Source of the DNA: an uncultured Oscillospiraceae bacterium
Lineage (GTDB): Bacteria; Bacillota; Clostridia; Oscillospirales; Oscillospiraceae
Assembly: GCA_947628265.1 (NCBI GenBank)
Contig: CANQZF010000014.1
Span: 1-15,881 of the forward strand
Reading direction: 5' to 3'
Length of the DNA stretch: 15,881 bases
Shown here: piece by piece, positions 6,187 through 14,864 of the stretch
Layout: each line of letters begins with the position of its first letter
Numbering within the stretch: position 1 is the stretch's first letter
Notes under the pieces: model-generated
Told to the model about the DNA's origin: nothing
Databases searched by the model: none
The model's input: only the letters and a program-made list of their open reading frames with translations
Made by a program: the position numbers and the translations under genes

Positions 6187-6263
6187 CCCCAAAAAAGGTT
6201 TTCGCCGCAAAAATTTGCGGCGAATGTTTTGATGTGCGGCGAAGCCGCAAACCTTTTTGGGCG
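6187..6263. repeat. Palindromic element of the second family, copy B
   Basis: Centre at 6201-6224: arms TTCGCCGCAAA and TTTGCGGCGAA with two central bases, then TGTTTTGATGTGCGGC and GCGGC-GAA-GCCGC. In this copy the outer ends pair well: CCCAAAAAAGGTTT against AAACCTTTTTGGG. The whole could fold into one long branched hairpin. It matches copy A at 2207-2283 part for part. Confidence 0.8.
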
Positions 6264-6289
6264 GTTTGATAATTGAAGGTGCTGCGTTC

Positions 6290-6315
6290 GGGCGGGTTTG
6301 GAACCCGCCCCTACG
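6290..6315 (+). repeat. Palindromic repeat, unit 8 (left bracket of composite element)
   Basis: Arms GGGCGGGTT (6290-6298) and AACCCGCCC (6302-6310), loop TGG, then CTACG. The left flank is CGTTC rather than GGGGAC. It is inverted relative to unit 9. Confidence 0.82.
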
Positions 6316-6368
6316 AGAAATTTGATAGATTTTCCCATCAAAACGCAACATTTCCAAATAATGCCGTA
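6311..6368 (+). repeat. Core segment of the composite element, copy 1
   Basis: AT-rich segment between inverted units 8 and 9, containing AATTTGATAGATTTTCCCAT and AAAACGCAACATTTCC. It differs from the copy at 11772-11830 by only two changes, one substitution (C/T) and one added C. The minus strand reads as a short frame beginning MLRFDGKIYQISRRGG, but there is no ribosome site and the frame runs into the palindrome. Confidence 0.85.
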
Positions 6369-6396
6369 GGGGCGGGTTCTAAACCCGCCCGTCCCC
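6365..6396 (-). repeat. Palindromic repeat, unit 9 (right bracket of composite element)
   Basis: CGTAGGGG flank, arms GGGCGGGTT (6370-6378) and AACCCGCCC (6382-6390), loop CTA, then GTCCCC. This is a complete unit in reversed orientation with both conserved flanks. It lies 34 nt beyond the GH4 stop codon and may form the 3' end hairpin of that transcript. Confidence 0.85.
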
Positions 6397-6429
6397 CCAG
6401 ATCACGGGGAGGCGGGGTCTTTCTTTTTC

Positions 6430-7809
6430 TTACCAGAGCTTGAAATACGGCTCTAAGTATTCCCTGGTGTTTCGGCACATGGTCGTGAAGAGCTCCCTCG
6501 CCTCGTCCATGGTCAGAGTGGAGCAGAGGGGCTGGTTTATAAAGGCGGCGAAGAGCTTGTCCATGTCCCGCTCCCGGACACCCTCGCAGGTGAGGTCGAT
6601 GTTGTCCGAGCACCGGCGCACCAGCGTGAGGGCCCCGGAGGGCAGGGGCGCGGCGGTGACGGGGACGACGCTCATGTGGGTGAAGACGCAGTTTGTCTCC
6701 ACGATGCTCCCCAGCGGCATCCCCGGCATCTGGCCCCGGTTTGGCATATTGACGTTGGACACCACCGTCTCCAGGCCAAGAATGCCCCGCAAAAGCCGCA
6801 CCAGCTCCTCCCCGGAGGGGGCCAGGGGCACCTCACGTCTCCCCTCCGCCATCTCGATGGACTCCGCGATCTGCCGCGCCTGATTTTTCTCCCGGAAATC
6901 CACGGTGGTGAGGCCGAATTTCCACTTCTCCACCGTCTCCGGGTCCTTTAAGTACCAGGTGTTGTTCACAAACTCAACGAGGTGCCGGTCCCCCGCCGCG
7001 CCCAGGGCCCCGTAGCGACGCCAGAGGTCCATTTTCACCCGGTTGGCGTAGGAGAAGGTGTCGGTGCGAAAGGCATCCACGGGCCCCGACTCGTTGTAGC
7101 CCTCCTCAAAGTGCCGCGCCACGAAATCCGGCAGCAGCGCCATGATGTCCGTGTCACGGTATTGGGCTTTGGTGATCCAGGTGAAGTGGTTGACGCCGGA
7201 GACGTCGGTGAAAATCTCCCGGCGTGTGAGGTCGATGCCCGTCTCCTCCCGCAGGACCCCGCACAGGAAGTCCTGGGTGTGGAAGACCTCATGGCAGCAG
7301 CCGAAGGCCCGGATCTTCGGGAACACGTCGTAGAGCACCTTGACGCAGGCGCTCATGGGGTTTGTCAGGTTCAGCACCCACGCCTCGGGGCAGCACTTTT
7401 CGATGGCCCGGGCGAAGCCCTCGTAAATAGGCAGGGTCCGCATGGCCCGCAGGACGCCCCCGGGGCCGGCGGTGTCGCCCACGGACTGGTAGACGCCGTA
7501 CTTCTCCGGCGCGTGGACGTCGGAGCGCATCTCCCGGAAGGTGCCGGGGAGGATGCTCATCAGCACGAAATCCGCCCCCGTGAGGGCCGTCTCCAGTGTC
7601 TCCGCCACGGTGTAGGTGAATTTGGACAGCGCCTCCGGCTTTGCGTGGATACGCTCGGCGATTTTCCGGTTCCGCTCCGCCGCCGGAAGGTCGATGTCGT
7701 AAAGCGCCACCTCCCCCATAAGGTCCGGCGCCAGGGCCAGATCCTGCATGAAGGACCGGGCCCACAGCTTGGACCCGCCGCCGATGTAAGCGATCTTGAT
7801 GGGACGCAT
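6430..7809 (-). CDS. Family 4 glycoside hydrolase (NAD- and metal-dependent, CHEV subgroup)
   Basis: Cytoplasmic glycosidase of the GH4 family, which uses NAD and a divalent metal and acts by oxidation, elimination and re-reduction at C3. The dinucleotide-binding loop is IAYIGGGSKLW (6-16). GDTAGPGGVLRAMRTLP (111-127) and LNLTNPMS (146-153) are family blocks. The metal ligands are predicted as Cys172 in CCHEV (171-175) and His208 in GVNHFTW (205-211). CHEV differs from the CHSV of melibiases and the CN/CD motifs of phospho-glycosidases. An alpha-glucosidase or alpha-galacturonidase (LplD-like) is more likely; the substrate remains open. The 459 residues are normal for the family. The ATG at 7809 follows AGGAG (7817-7821) at 7 nt. 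No transporter, regulator or kinase for a sugar is adjacent. The gene follows the tsf terminator by only about 26 nt with no visible promoter. Confidence 0.9.
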   Translation of the reverse strand: MRPIKIAYIGGGSKLWARSFMQDLALAPDLMGEVALYDIDLPAAERNRKIAERIHAKPEALSKFTYTVAETLETALTGADFVLMSILPGTFREMRSDVHAPEKYGVYQSVGDTAGPGGVLRAMRTLPIYEGFARAIEKCCPEAWVLNLTNPMSACVKVLYDVFPKIRAFGCCHEVFHTQDFLCGVLREETGIDLTRREIFTDVSGVNHFTWITKAQYRDTDIMALLPDFVARHFEEGYNESGPVDAFRTDTFSYANRVKMDLWRRYGALGAAGDRHLVEFVNNTWYLKDPETVEKWKFGLTTVDFREKNQARQIAESIEMAEGRREVPLAPSGEELVRLLRGILGLETVVSNVNMPNRGQMPGMPLGSIVETNCVFTHMSVVPVTAAPLPSGALTLVRRCSDNIDLTCEGVRERDMDKLFAAFINQPLCSTLTMDEARELFTTMCRNTREYLEPYFKLW

Positions 7810-7825
7810 ACGGAAACTCCTTTCT

Positions 7826-7866
7826 CAAAATAAACTTCTCCCCAGACAGCGTGTGTCTGGGGAGAA
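7826..7866 (-). terminator. Terminator after tsf
   Basis: Perfect 13 bp stem, arms TTCTCCCCAGACA (7836-7848) and TGTCTGGGGAGAA (7854-7866), loop GCGTG. On the minus strand it is followed by GTTTATTTT. It starts 14 nt beyond the tsf stop and ends only a few bases before the GH4 ribosome site. GH4 must be reached by readthrough or by a promoter not recognised here. Confidence 0.88.
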
Positions 7867-7879
7867 ACGGTATTTTAAC

Positions 7880-8794
7880 TTATTTTACGAGCTTGGCGAC
7901 TTCGGCGGCCAGGTCGTCCTGGCGCTTCTCGATGCCCTCGCCCTTCTCAAAGCGGACGGCGTCGGAGAACTTCACATTTCCGCCCAGGGCCTTGGCGCTG
8001 GCGGCGATGTACTTCTCAACGCTCACGGAATTGTCCTTCACGAACTCCTGCTGGAGAAGGCAGTTCTCGGCGTAGAACTTATTGAGCTTGCCCATGACGA
8101 TGCGCTCCCGGACCTGCTCGGGCTTGCTGGCCATGGAGGGGTCGTTGGCCATCTGGGCCATCATGATCTTCTTCTCCTCGTCCAGGACGTCCTGGGTGAC
8201 CTGGGACTTGTCCCAGAAGCGGGGGTTCAGGGCCGCGATCTGCATGGCCACGTCCTTGCCGATGGCCTCCACCTTCTCGGCGGGCAGGTCGGTGTCCAGG
8301 TTCACGATGACGCCGATCTTGCCGCCCATGTGGACATAGGGGACGGAGACGCCGTCGGCGAAGCGGGCGAAGCGGCGGACGTTGATGTTCTCGCCGATGA
8401 CCAGGACCTTCTCGTTCTGGGCCTCCTTGACGGTGAGGTCCGTGCCGGGGTACTTGCAGCCCATGAGGGCGTCCAGGTCGGCGGGGGCGTCGTGGGCCAC
8501 GACGGCGGCGATCTGATGGACATAGTCCACGAAGACGTCGTTCTTGGCCACGAAGTCGGACTCGGCGTTGACCTCAACGCAGACGCCCACTCCGTCGATG
8601 GCGGCGGCGTAGGCCACGCCCTCGGCGGCGATGCGCCCGGCCTTCTTCTGGGCGGCGGCGAGACCCTTCTCCCGCAGCCACTCCACGGCCTTGTCTATAT
8701 CTCCGTCGGTGGCGGCCAGGGCCTTCTTGCAGTCCATCATGCCGACACCGGTCATCTCGCGCAGATTTTTTACGTCAGCGGCAGTGATTGCCAT
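7880..8794 (-). CDS. tsf: Elongation factor Ts
   Basis: Guanine-nucleotide exchange factor that releases GDP from EF-Tu during translation. The N-terminal UBA-like module carries LREMTGVGMMDCKKAL (11-26), and the exchange motif ESDFVAKND (78-86) contains the Asp-Phe pair that is inserted into EF-Tu. The two core subdomains occupy about 55-140 and 145-280. The 304 residues are typical. The ATG at 8794 follows AGGAGGAA (8801-8808). It lies 33 nt after rpsB in the usual rpsB-tsf operon. A strong terminator follows, so pyrH and frr, often next in Firmicutes, are not part of this unit. Confidence 0.97.
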   Translation of the reverse strand: MAITAADVKNLREMTGVGMMDCKKALAATDGDIDKAVEWLREKGLAAAQKKAGRIAAEGVAYAAAIDGVGVCVEVNAESDFVAKNDVFVDYVHQIAAVVAHDAPADLDALMGCKYPGTDLTVKEAQNEKVLVIGENINVRRFARFADGVSVPYVHMGGKIGVIVNLDTDLPAEKVEAIGKDVAMQIAALNPRFWDKSQVTQDVLDEEKKIMMAQMANDPSMASKPEQVRERIVMGKLNKFYAENCLLQQEFVKDNSVSVEKYIAASAKALGGNVKFSDAVRFEKGEGIEKRQDDLAAEVAKLVK

Positions 8795-8827
8795 TTGAAA
8801 TTCCTCCTATATTCTAAAGCGTTTCTA

Positions 8828-9565
<738 letters not shown>

Positions 9566-9583
9566 TGTTTTTCTCCTTTTCAA

Positions 9584-9678
9584 TTTAAGTTCTTACCTCC
9601 ACGGCCATCCTCCAGCGCGCAAGCCTCCCGGCACCATGCGTCCTGTCCGTCCGTGTGCGTAATACCCCGTTTTGGGGC
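9584..9678 (-). promoter_or_regulatory. Structured leader of the rpsB-tsf mRNA
   Basis: The untranslated leader is about 113 nt (roughly 9678 to 9566). It opens with a hairpin CCCC-AAAAC-GGGG (9677-9665). A GC-rich region follows whose ends pair as CACGG (9655-9651) with CCGTG (9604-9600), enclosing a smaller GCC-GGGA-GGC stem. Ribosomal protein operons are often self-regulated through such leaders. No match to a named leader family could be established by eye. Confidence 0.45.
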
Positions 9679-9684
9679 TTTAGC

Positions 9685-9740
9685 ATTATACCAGAGCTTT
9701 TATGGGAATGCAAGAATTATTTTGCTCTTTTTTCAATTTT
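9685..9740 (-). promoter_or_regulatory. SigA promoter of rpsB-tsf with A-tract UP element
   Basis: On the minus strand -35 is TTGCAT (9713-9708), spacer 17 bp, -10 TATAAT (9690-9685). The stretch just upstream (9740-9714) is A-rich in phased runs (AAAAATTGAAAAAAG, then AAAATAATT), like an UP element, which suits a ribosomal operon. It begins directly after the stop codon of the gene upstream. Confidence 0.88.
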
Positions 9741-11267
9741 TCAATCAAAAAATCTCTCCGGCCAGCCCCGGGCGCCCTCCACAAAGGCCGCCGCCGTCTC
9801 CGGCGTCTCCGCCAGCCAGTAGGGGCGGGAGACGGTCTCCGCAGAGACGGAGAGATCAAAGTCCGCAAAGTCGAACCACACCGCCGCCTTGATCTCCGGG
9901 TAACGGGGCAGGTCCCGGAACATATCCCGGATCCACGCTGCCTTGTCCCCGCCCACGGAGGAGGAGGCGAATTCCGTGATCATCCAGGGGAAATCGGCGA
10001 AATGGGGCAGGTACTCCTCCCGGATGGCGTCGTAGATCTCCCTGAAGGTCCGCCACTCCTCCCCGGTGGTGTCGGCGTAGTAGGTGCCGGTGTTGTAGCC
10101 GGTGACGCCCAGCATATGGACGTACCCGTTCCCCGGCCAGTAGGCGAGGTACGAGTTCCAGCTGGCCGGCGGGAAGTCCCGGTCGTTGGGGTTCCACACC
10201 CAGATGAGGTTGTGGGCCCCCTCGCTGTCAAAGAGGTCGTAGATATACCGCCACACCGCGCCGTAGAGGTCGGGGTCGGAGAGGTTCACCACCCCGGACC
10301 AGCTTGTCCAGTCGGAGTTCATCTCGTTGTTGAGCCGGAAGAGCACCGGGTGTCCGAAATCCCGGAGCTCTTGGGCCATGTCCCGCAGAGTCCCGTCATA
10401 TTTGCCGTTCAAAACGTCCAGAAGCGGCGAGGAGGCGGCGTAGAGCTCCATGTTCCCGGTGACGGTGAGCTGAAGGGTTAGCTCCGTCAGCTTTCCCCGG
10501 GCATACCAGCTCTCCATCCTGTCTATGGGCAGGGGGTCGTTGAGGTGGGCGTACACCAGCGCCAGGGGCAAATTTCGCCCCAGCTCCCCCTCCAGCGCCG
10601 CCACGTCCGCGCTGAAGGCCCCCAGATACGGGTGCTGGGCGGAGCGCAGTTTCTCATAGGCCGCCCGGGTCTCCTCCGTCCAGTCCGCCGGCAGCAGGAG
10701 CCGGAAATCCGTGTTGAGCTCCTTCTCCGCGAAGGTCAGCTTCGGGCGAAAGCTCCCGATAAATTTTTCAATGTCGCTCTCCGCTTTTTCCGCGTCGGCG
10801 CTATTGTATTTCAGCATCGCCCGGAGGAAATACCGGGTCAGGGGGATGTTCCGGGTCACGTAGACGTACGTGTCCGCCATCCCCTCCGGCACGGTGTCCA
10901 CCCGCGCCGTCAGCACCCGGCACCCGCCCACGTCCTCGTTCCGAAGGATCCGGGCGCCGTTGGCCGTCTGCCAGCCCTCGTTCAAAACGAATCTGTCAAA
11001 GCTCTCGTCGATGTACACCCGCTTATCGAGGTACGGCGAGCGCTCCACAGAGACCACGGCCTTGAGGTACCCGTTTTCATAGGTGGTGTAGGCGCGGCTG
11101 AGGGAGCCGTCCTCCTCCATGTCCTCCGGGAGCTCCGCGCTCCAGCCGATGTGCGCCGCCACGATGTCAAAGGCGTCGTAGAAAAAAACGTAGGCATAGA
11201 CGCCGGCCGCAGCGATAAGCACCGCTGCGGCGATCAAAAGCCCAATTATCCACTTTTTCTTTTTCAT
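9741..11267 (-). CDS. Membrane-anchored GH26-like glycosidase with unassigned N-terminal domain
   Basis: Predicted surface protein of 508 residues. KKKKW (2-6) and a hydrophobic segment (7-29) form an uncleaved signal anchor with no lipobox. Residues about 40-178 form a domain I do not recognise. Residues about 185-505 resemble a GH26 (beta-mannanase type) barrel. HPVLFRLNNEMNSDWTSWSG (306-325) holds the putative acid/base Glu315. NLIWVWNPNDRDFP (353-366) and GYVHMLGVTGYN (381-392) are barrel strands. PWMITEFASSS (427-437) holds the putative nucleophile Glu432. In typical GH26 the acid/base follows His; here it follows Asn314, so substrate and even activity are uncertain. GGAG (11273-11276) stands 5 nt before the ATG. 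It lies 25 nt after the YlmC-like gene, probably in one transcript, and no terminator separates it from the rpsB promoter. Confidence 0.75.
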   Translation of the reverse strand: MKKKKWIIGLLIAAAVLIAAAGVYAYVFFYDAFDIVAAHIGWSAELPEDMEEDGSLSRAYTTYENGYLKAVVSVERSPYLDKRVYIDESFDRFVLNEGWQTANGARILRNEDVGGCRVLTARVDTVPEGMADTYVYVTRNIPLTRYFLRAMLKYNSADAEKAESDIEKFIGSFRPKLTFAEKELNTDFRLLLPADWTEETRAAYEKLRSAQHPYLGAFSADVAALEGELGRNLPLALVYAHLNDPLPIDRMESWYARGKLTELTLQLTVTGNMELYAASSPLLDVLNGKYDGTLRDMAQELRDFGHPVLFRLNNEMNSDWTSWSGVVNLSDPDLYGAVWRYIYDLFDSEGAHNLIWVWNPNDRDFPPASWNSYLAYWPGNGYVHMLGVTGYNTGTYYADTTGEEWRTFREIYDAIREEYLPHFADFPWMITEFASSSVGGDKAAWIRDMFRDLPRYPEIKAAVWFDFADFDLSVSAETVSRPYWLAETPETAAAFVEGARGWPERFFD

Positions 11268-11292
11268 ATGTACTCCAACTGTCTGTGTGTCT

Positions 11293-11598
11293 CTATTTGT
11301 ATTGGTCGCGCTGCCCCTCGTGGCTGTATTTCACCCTGGGCTTCTTCTCCCGCGTCTCCACGCGGTCCTCCTCCACCAGGATGATGTCGTCCCCGATGCG
11401 GCGGATGGCGCTCCAGGGGATGATGTAGTCCTCCCCCTTGCCGAAGAGCCCCATGACCTTATACTGTCCCGGCACCACCAGGGCCTTCATCTGGCCCGTG
11501 GCGATGTCAAAGACCCCGTCGGACACGAACCCCAGCCGGTAGCCGGTGTTCACGTTGATGACCTCCTTATACCGAAGGTCGCCGATCCTGCAATCCAT
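11293..11598 (-). CDS. YlmC/YmxH-family sporulation protein (PRC-barrel)
   Basis: Small cytoplasmic protein of 101 residues made essentially of one PRC-barrel: CRIGDLRYKEVINVNTGYRL (3-22), then VSDGVFDIATGQMKALVVPG (25-44) and YIIPWSAIRRIGDDIILVE (58-76). A charged tail (77-101) follows. The family is conserved in endospore formers and is named for sporulation, but its molecular role is unclear. The start is the ATG at 11598, behind GGGGAG (11607-11612) at 8 nt. The open frame continues upstream to 11844, but that part is translated repeat DNA and is excluded. The ribosome site can be locked in a hairpin. It is followed 25 nt later by the GH26-like gene. Confidence 0.87.
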   Translation of the reverse strand: MDCRIGDLRYKEVINVNTGYRLGFVSDGVFDIATGQMKALVVPGQYKVMGLFGKGEDYIIPWSAIRRIGDDIILVEEDRVETREKKPRVKYSHEGQRDQYK

Positions 11599-11605
11599 GT
11601 TGATC

Positions 11606-11623
11606 ACTCCCCTTTTTGGGAGT
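11606..11623 (-). promoter_or_regulatory. Hairpin covering the ribosome site of the YlmC-like gene
   Basis: On the minus strand ACTCCC, loop AAAAAG, GGGAGT: a six-pair stem whose 3' arm holds most of the Shine-Dalgarno GGGGAG. If the mRNA begins upstream of 11623, translation could be damped. A start within the hairpin, from the CATATACT box just upstream, would free the site. Confidence 0.45.
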
Positions 11624-11685
11624 ATATGAGTGGGAGGCAGAGGAAATTCTTTTGCGTTGATTGGGAGGGCGGATATAAATCGGGG

Positions 11686-11776
11686 ACGGGCGGGTTTGCT
11701 GCGCCCGCAGGCGCGTTTCGGAGGCCAACCGCCCCAACGGGGCGGCTCTTGGGCCGGAGATGAACCCGCCCCTACG
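11686..11776 (+). repeat. Palindromic repeat, unit 10, with a 66 bp insertion in its loop
   Basis: GGGAC flank, arms GGGCGGGTT (11688-11696) and AACCCGCCC (11763-11771), then CTACG. The three-base loop of the sister unit at 6290-6310 is replaced by 66 bp (11697-11762). That insertion holds two more perfect palindromes, GCGCC-CGCA-GGCGC (11701-11714) and CCGCCCC-AAC-GGGGCGG (11729-11745). Confidence 0.78.
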
Positions 11777-11830
11777 AGAAATTTGATAGATTTTCCCATT
11801 AAAACGCAACATTTCCCAAATAATGCCGTA
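11772..11830 (+). repeat. Core segment of the composite element, copy 2
   Basis: Nearly identical to 6311-6368: CTACGAGAAATTTGATAG at the left, AAAACGCAACATTTCCC in the middle and AAATAATGCCGTA at the right. There is one substitution and one extra C. As at the first locus it runs between inverted GGGCGGGTT units. Confidence 0.85.
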
Positions 11831-11842
11831 GGGGCGGGTTCC
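11827..11842 (-). repeat. Palindromic repeat, unit 11 (half unit)
   Basis: CGTAGGGGCGGGTTCC: only the GTAGGGG flank and the first arm remain. The second arm and the CGTCCCC flank are replaced by unrelated sequence. It marks the broken right end of the second composite element. Confidence 0.7.
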
Positions 11843-11863
11843 ATGTCAAGAGCAACATAGGTA

Positions 11864-11886
11864 ACCCTCCCGAACCCCCGGAGGGT
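11864..11886 (-). terminator. Possible weak terminator after rpoD
   Basis: Arms ACCCTCC (11864-11870) and GGAGGGT (11880-11886), nine-base loop, beginning 15 nt past the rpoD stop. On the minus strand no U-run follows, so it may be an RNA-stabilising hairpin or an inefficient terminator. It could let rpoD messages continue into the repeats and the YlmC-like gene. Confidence 0.4.
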
Positions 11887-11901
11887 CCCCGGCGGCTTCC
11901 G

Positions 11902-13077
<1,176 letters not shown>

Positions 13078-13082
13078 GGTCT

Positions 13083-14828
13083 TTATCCTCCAAGCCCTTT
13101 TTTCTTTTGGTATTTTTCCCTGACCGCCAGAAGGTCCCGGTCCCCGGTCCTTTTGAGCTGTTCGGTCTTTATTTTGTCTATGTAGTCGGCCATGGCCTCC
13201 CGGGCCTGGCCCAGATTGACGGGGCGCTGGAGCATCCCCGTGAGGTGCGCGGCCTCGTCCGGCTCCAGCCTGGAGGCGATGACCGCCGGGGTGATCTCCT
13301 CTCCGGCGGAAAATCGCTCCTTTATCATGGAGAACACCTTGCCCAGAAACGGCGAGGTAAAATCCTCCGCCCGCAGCTCCCCGGTGAAGATAACGAGCTG
13401 CGGGTCCGCCATCAGGAGGGTGACGATCCCCTCCTCCGCCGTGGCGGAGGCCACGTTGCCGTAGCGGATGCTCTTCCCCGCCGGCTGTGCCGTCACCTCC
13501 GGGCGCATGACCTCCCGCTCCCGCTTTTTCCTGTCCGAGGCGGCCCGGATGCGGCCCTCCCGGCGGACCTCGCTCTTCACCGCCTCCGCCGAGACGCCGA
13601 TCATCTCCGCCACTCTCCCGGCGTAGAGCTCCCGCTCCACGGGGCTGGGGTTCTCCGCCAGGATCTGGGTGGCCTCCCGCAAAAAGCCCAGACGCCCGTC
13701 GTCCGTATCCATATCGTATTTCGCTTTCGCCGCCAGTATTCTATACTCCACGTGGTTGGCGCTGCGCTCCAAGAGGAGCTCGAAGGCCTCCGGCCCCTTC
13801 ATTTTGATGAACTCGTCGGGGTCCTTGGCCCCCTCCATCCGCAGTACCCGGACCTTCAGCCCCGCCGGCTCCAGAAGCCCGATGGCCCTCTGGGCTGCCT
13901 TGACGCCGGCCCCGTCGGAGTCGTAGGCGATCACCACGTTCTGGGTGTACCGGGCCATGAGCCGGGCCTGGTCGGCGGTGAGGGAGGTGCCCAAGCTCGC
14001 CACGGCGCAGTCGAAGCCCGCCTGGTGGAGCATCACCACGTCCACGTTGCCCTCCGCCAAAATGAGCATCCCCCGCTTCGTGCGCTTGGCGAGGTTGAGG
14101 GCGAAAAGGTTCCGGCTCTTGGAGAAGACCGGCGTGTCCGGGGTATTTAAATATTTTGGCTCCCCGTCCCCGATGATGCGCCCCGAGAAGCCGATGACGC
14201 TGCCCCGGACGTCGATGACCGGGAACACAAGGCGGTTTCGGAAGACGTCGTAGAGCCCCCCGCCCTTGCCCCGCTTGGAGAGGCCCGCGTCCAGAAGCTC
14301 CTGGTCGGAAAAGCCCCGTTTTCGCATCTCGTTGGTCAGGGCGTACCAATCGTCCGGCGCGGCCCCCAGGCCGAAGGTCTTCACCGTTTTCGGCGTCAGG
14401 GCCCGCTTTTTGAGGTACTCCACCGCCCCGGCCCCCTCGGGTCTCGATAAATTGTCGTAAAACCACCGGGCGGCCTGGCGGTTGAGCTCCAAAAGCCGCG
14501 CCCGGTAGCCCTGGAGGGCCTTGTCGTCCCCCTCGTCGGGCATCTCCATACCGGCCCTGCGGGCCAAAAAGGCCACGGCGTCCCGGAAGGGCAGGTTCTC
14601 GATCTCCATGATGAAGCTGATGACCCCGCCGCCCTTGCCGCAGCCGAAGCAGTGGTAGATCTGCTTGTCCGGCGAGACGGAGAAGGAGGGCGTCTTTTCC
14701 GAGTGGAACGGGCAGAGGCCGAACTGGTTGGCCCCGGAGCGTTTCGTCAGCTGCACATAGTCCGACACCACATCCACAATATCGCTTCGCGCCACAAGCT
14801 CCTCTATAAAGCTGTCAGGAATAGCCAT
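13083..14828 (-). CDS. dnaG: DNA primase
   Basis: Makes the RNA primers for replication, working with DnaB helicase. The N-terminal zinc ribbon has CHCC ligands Cys39, His42, Cys60 and Cys63. The primase core covers about 120-330. Its TOPRIM part contains LAEGNVDVV (257-265) with Glu259 and IAYDSDGAG (300-308) with Asp303 and Asp305, the metal-binding residues. The usual EGYMD is EGNVD here. The C-terminal part (about 455-581) is the helicase-interacting region. The 581 residues are normal. The ATG at 14828 follows GGAGG (14836-14840). It sits 36 nt after dgt and 5 nt before rpoD, the conserved macromolecular-synthesis order. It was probably translated from a long transcript that begins outside the window. 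Confidence 0.98.
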   Translation of the reverse strand: MAIPDSFIEELVARSDIVDVVSDYVQLTKRSGANQFGLCPFHSEKTPSFSVSPDKQIYHCFGCGKGGGVISFIMEIENLPFRDAVAFLARRAGMEMPDEGDDKALQGYRARLLELNRQAARWFYDNLSRPEGAGAVEYLKKRALTPKTVKTFGLGAAPDDWYALTNEMRKRGFSDQELLDAGLSKRGKGGGLYDVFRNRLVFPVIDVRGSVIGFSGRIIGDGEPKYLNTPDTPVFSKSRNLFALNLAKRTKRGMLILAEGNVDVVMLHQAGFDCAVASLGTSLTADQARLMARYTQNVVIAYDSDGAGVKAAQRAIGLLEPAGLKVRVLRMEGAKDPDEFIKMKGPEAFELLLERSANHVEYRILAAKAKYDMDTDDGRLGFLREATQILAENPSPVERELYAGRVAEMIGVSAEAVKSEVRREGRIRAASDRKKREREVMRPEVTAQPAGKSIRYGNVASATAEEGIVTLLMADPQLVIFTGELRAEDFTSPFLGKVFSMIKERFSAGEEITPAVIASRLEPDEAAHLTGMLQRPVNLGQAREAMADYIDKIKTEQLKRTGDRDLLAVREKYQKKKGLGG

Positions 14829-14864
14829 ATAACCCCCTCCTTTCCCATAAATAAATGTATATTT

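Noticed and set aside
6175..6357. Short minus-strand frame beginning MLRFDGKIYQISRRGG, with a near twin at 11567-11812
   Set aside because: The similarity comes from the repeated DNA core. The frames have no ribosome site and diverge into palindromes, so a peptide family is unlikely.
9566..9583. TTG start adding six residues to S2
   Set aside because: The codons MKRRKT are the Shine-Dalgarno region itself, and S2 proteins begin at the ATG at 9565.
11599..11844. N-terminal extension of the YlmC-like gene (82 extra codons)
   Set aside because: The extension is translated repeat DNA. A proper ribosome site and the family's normal start are at 11598.
11844..11849. TTGACA on the minus strand between rpoD and the YlmC-like gene as a promoter
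   Set aside because: The position 17 bp downstream reads GCATTA, and the region is repeat core. Only a poor TTATTT lies further on.
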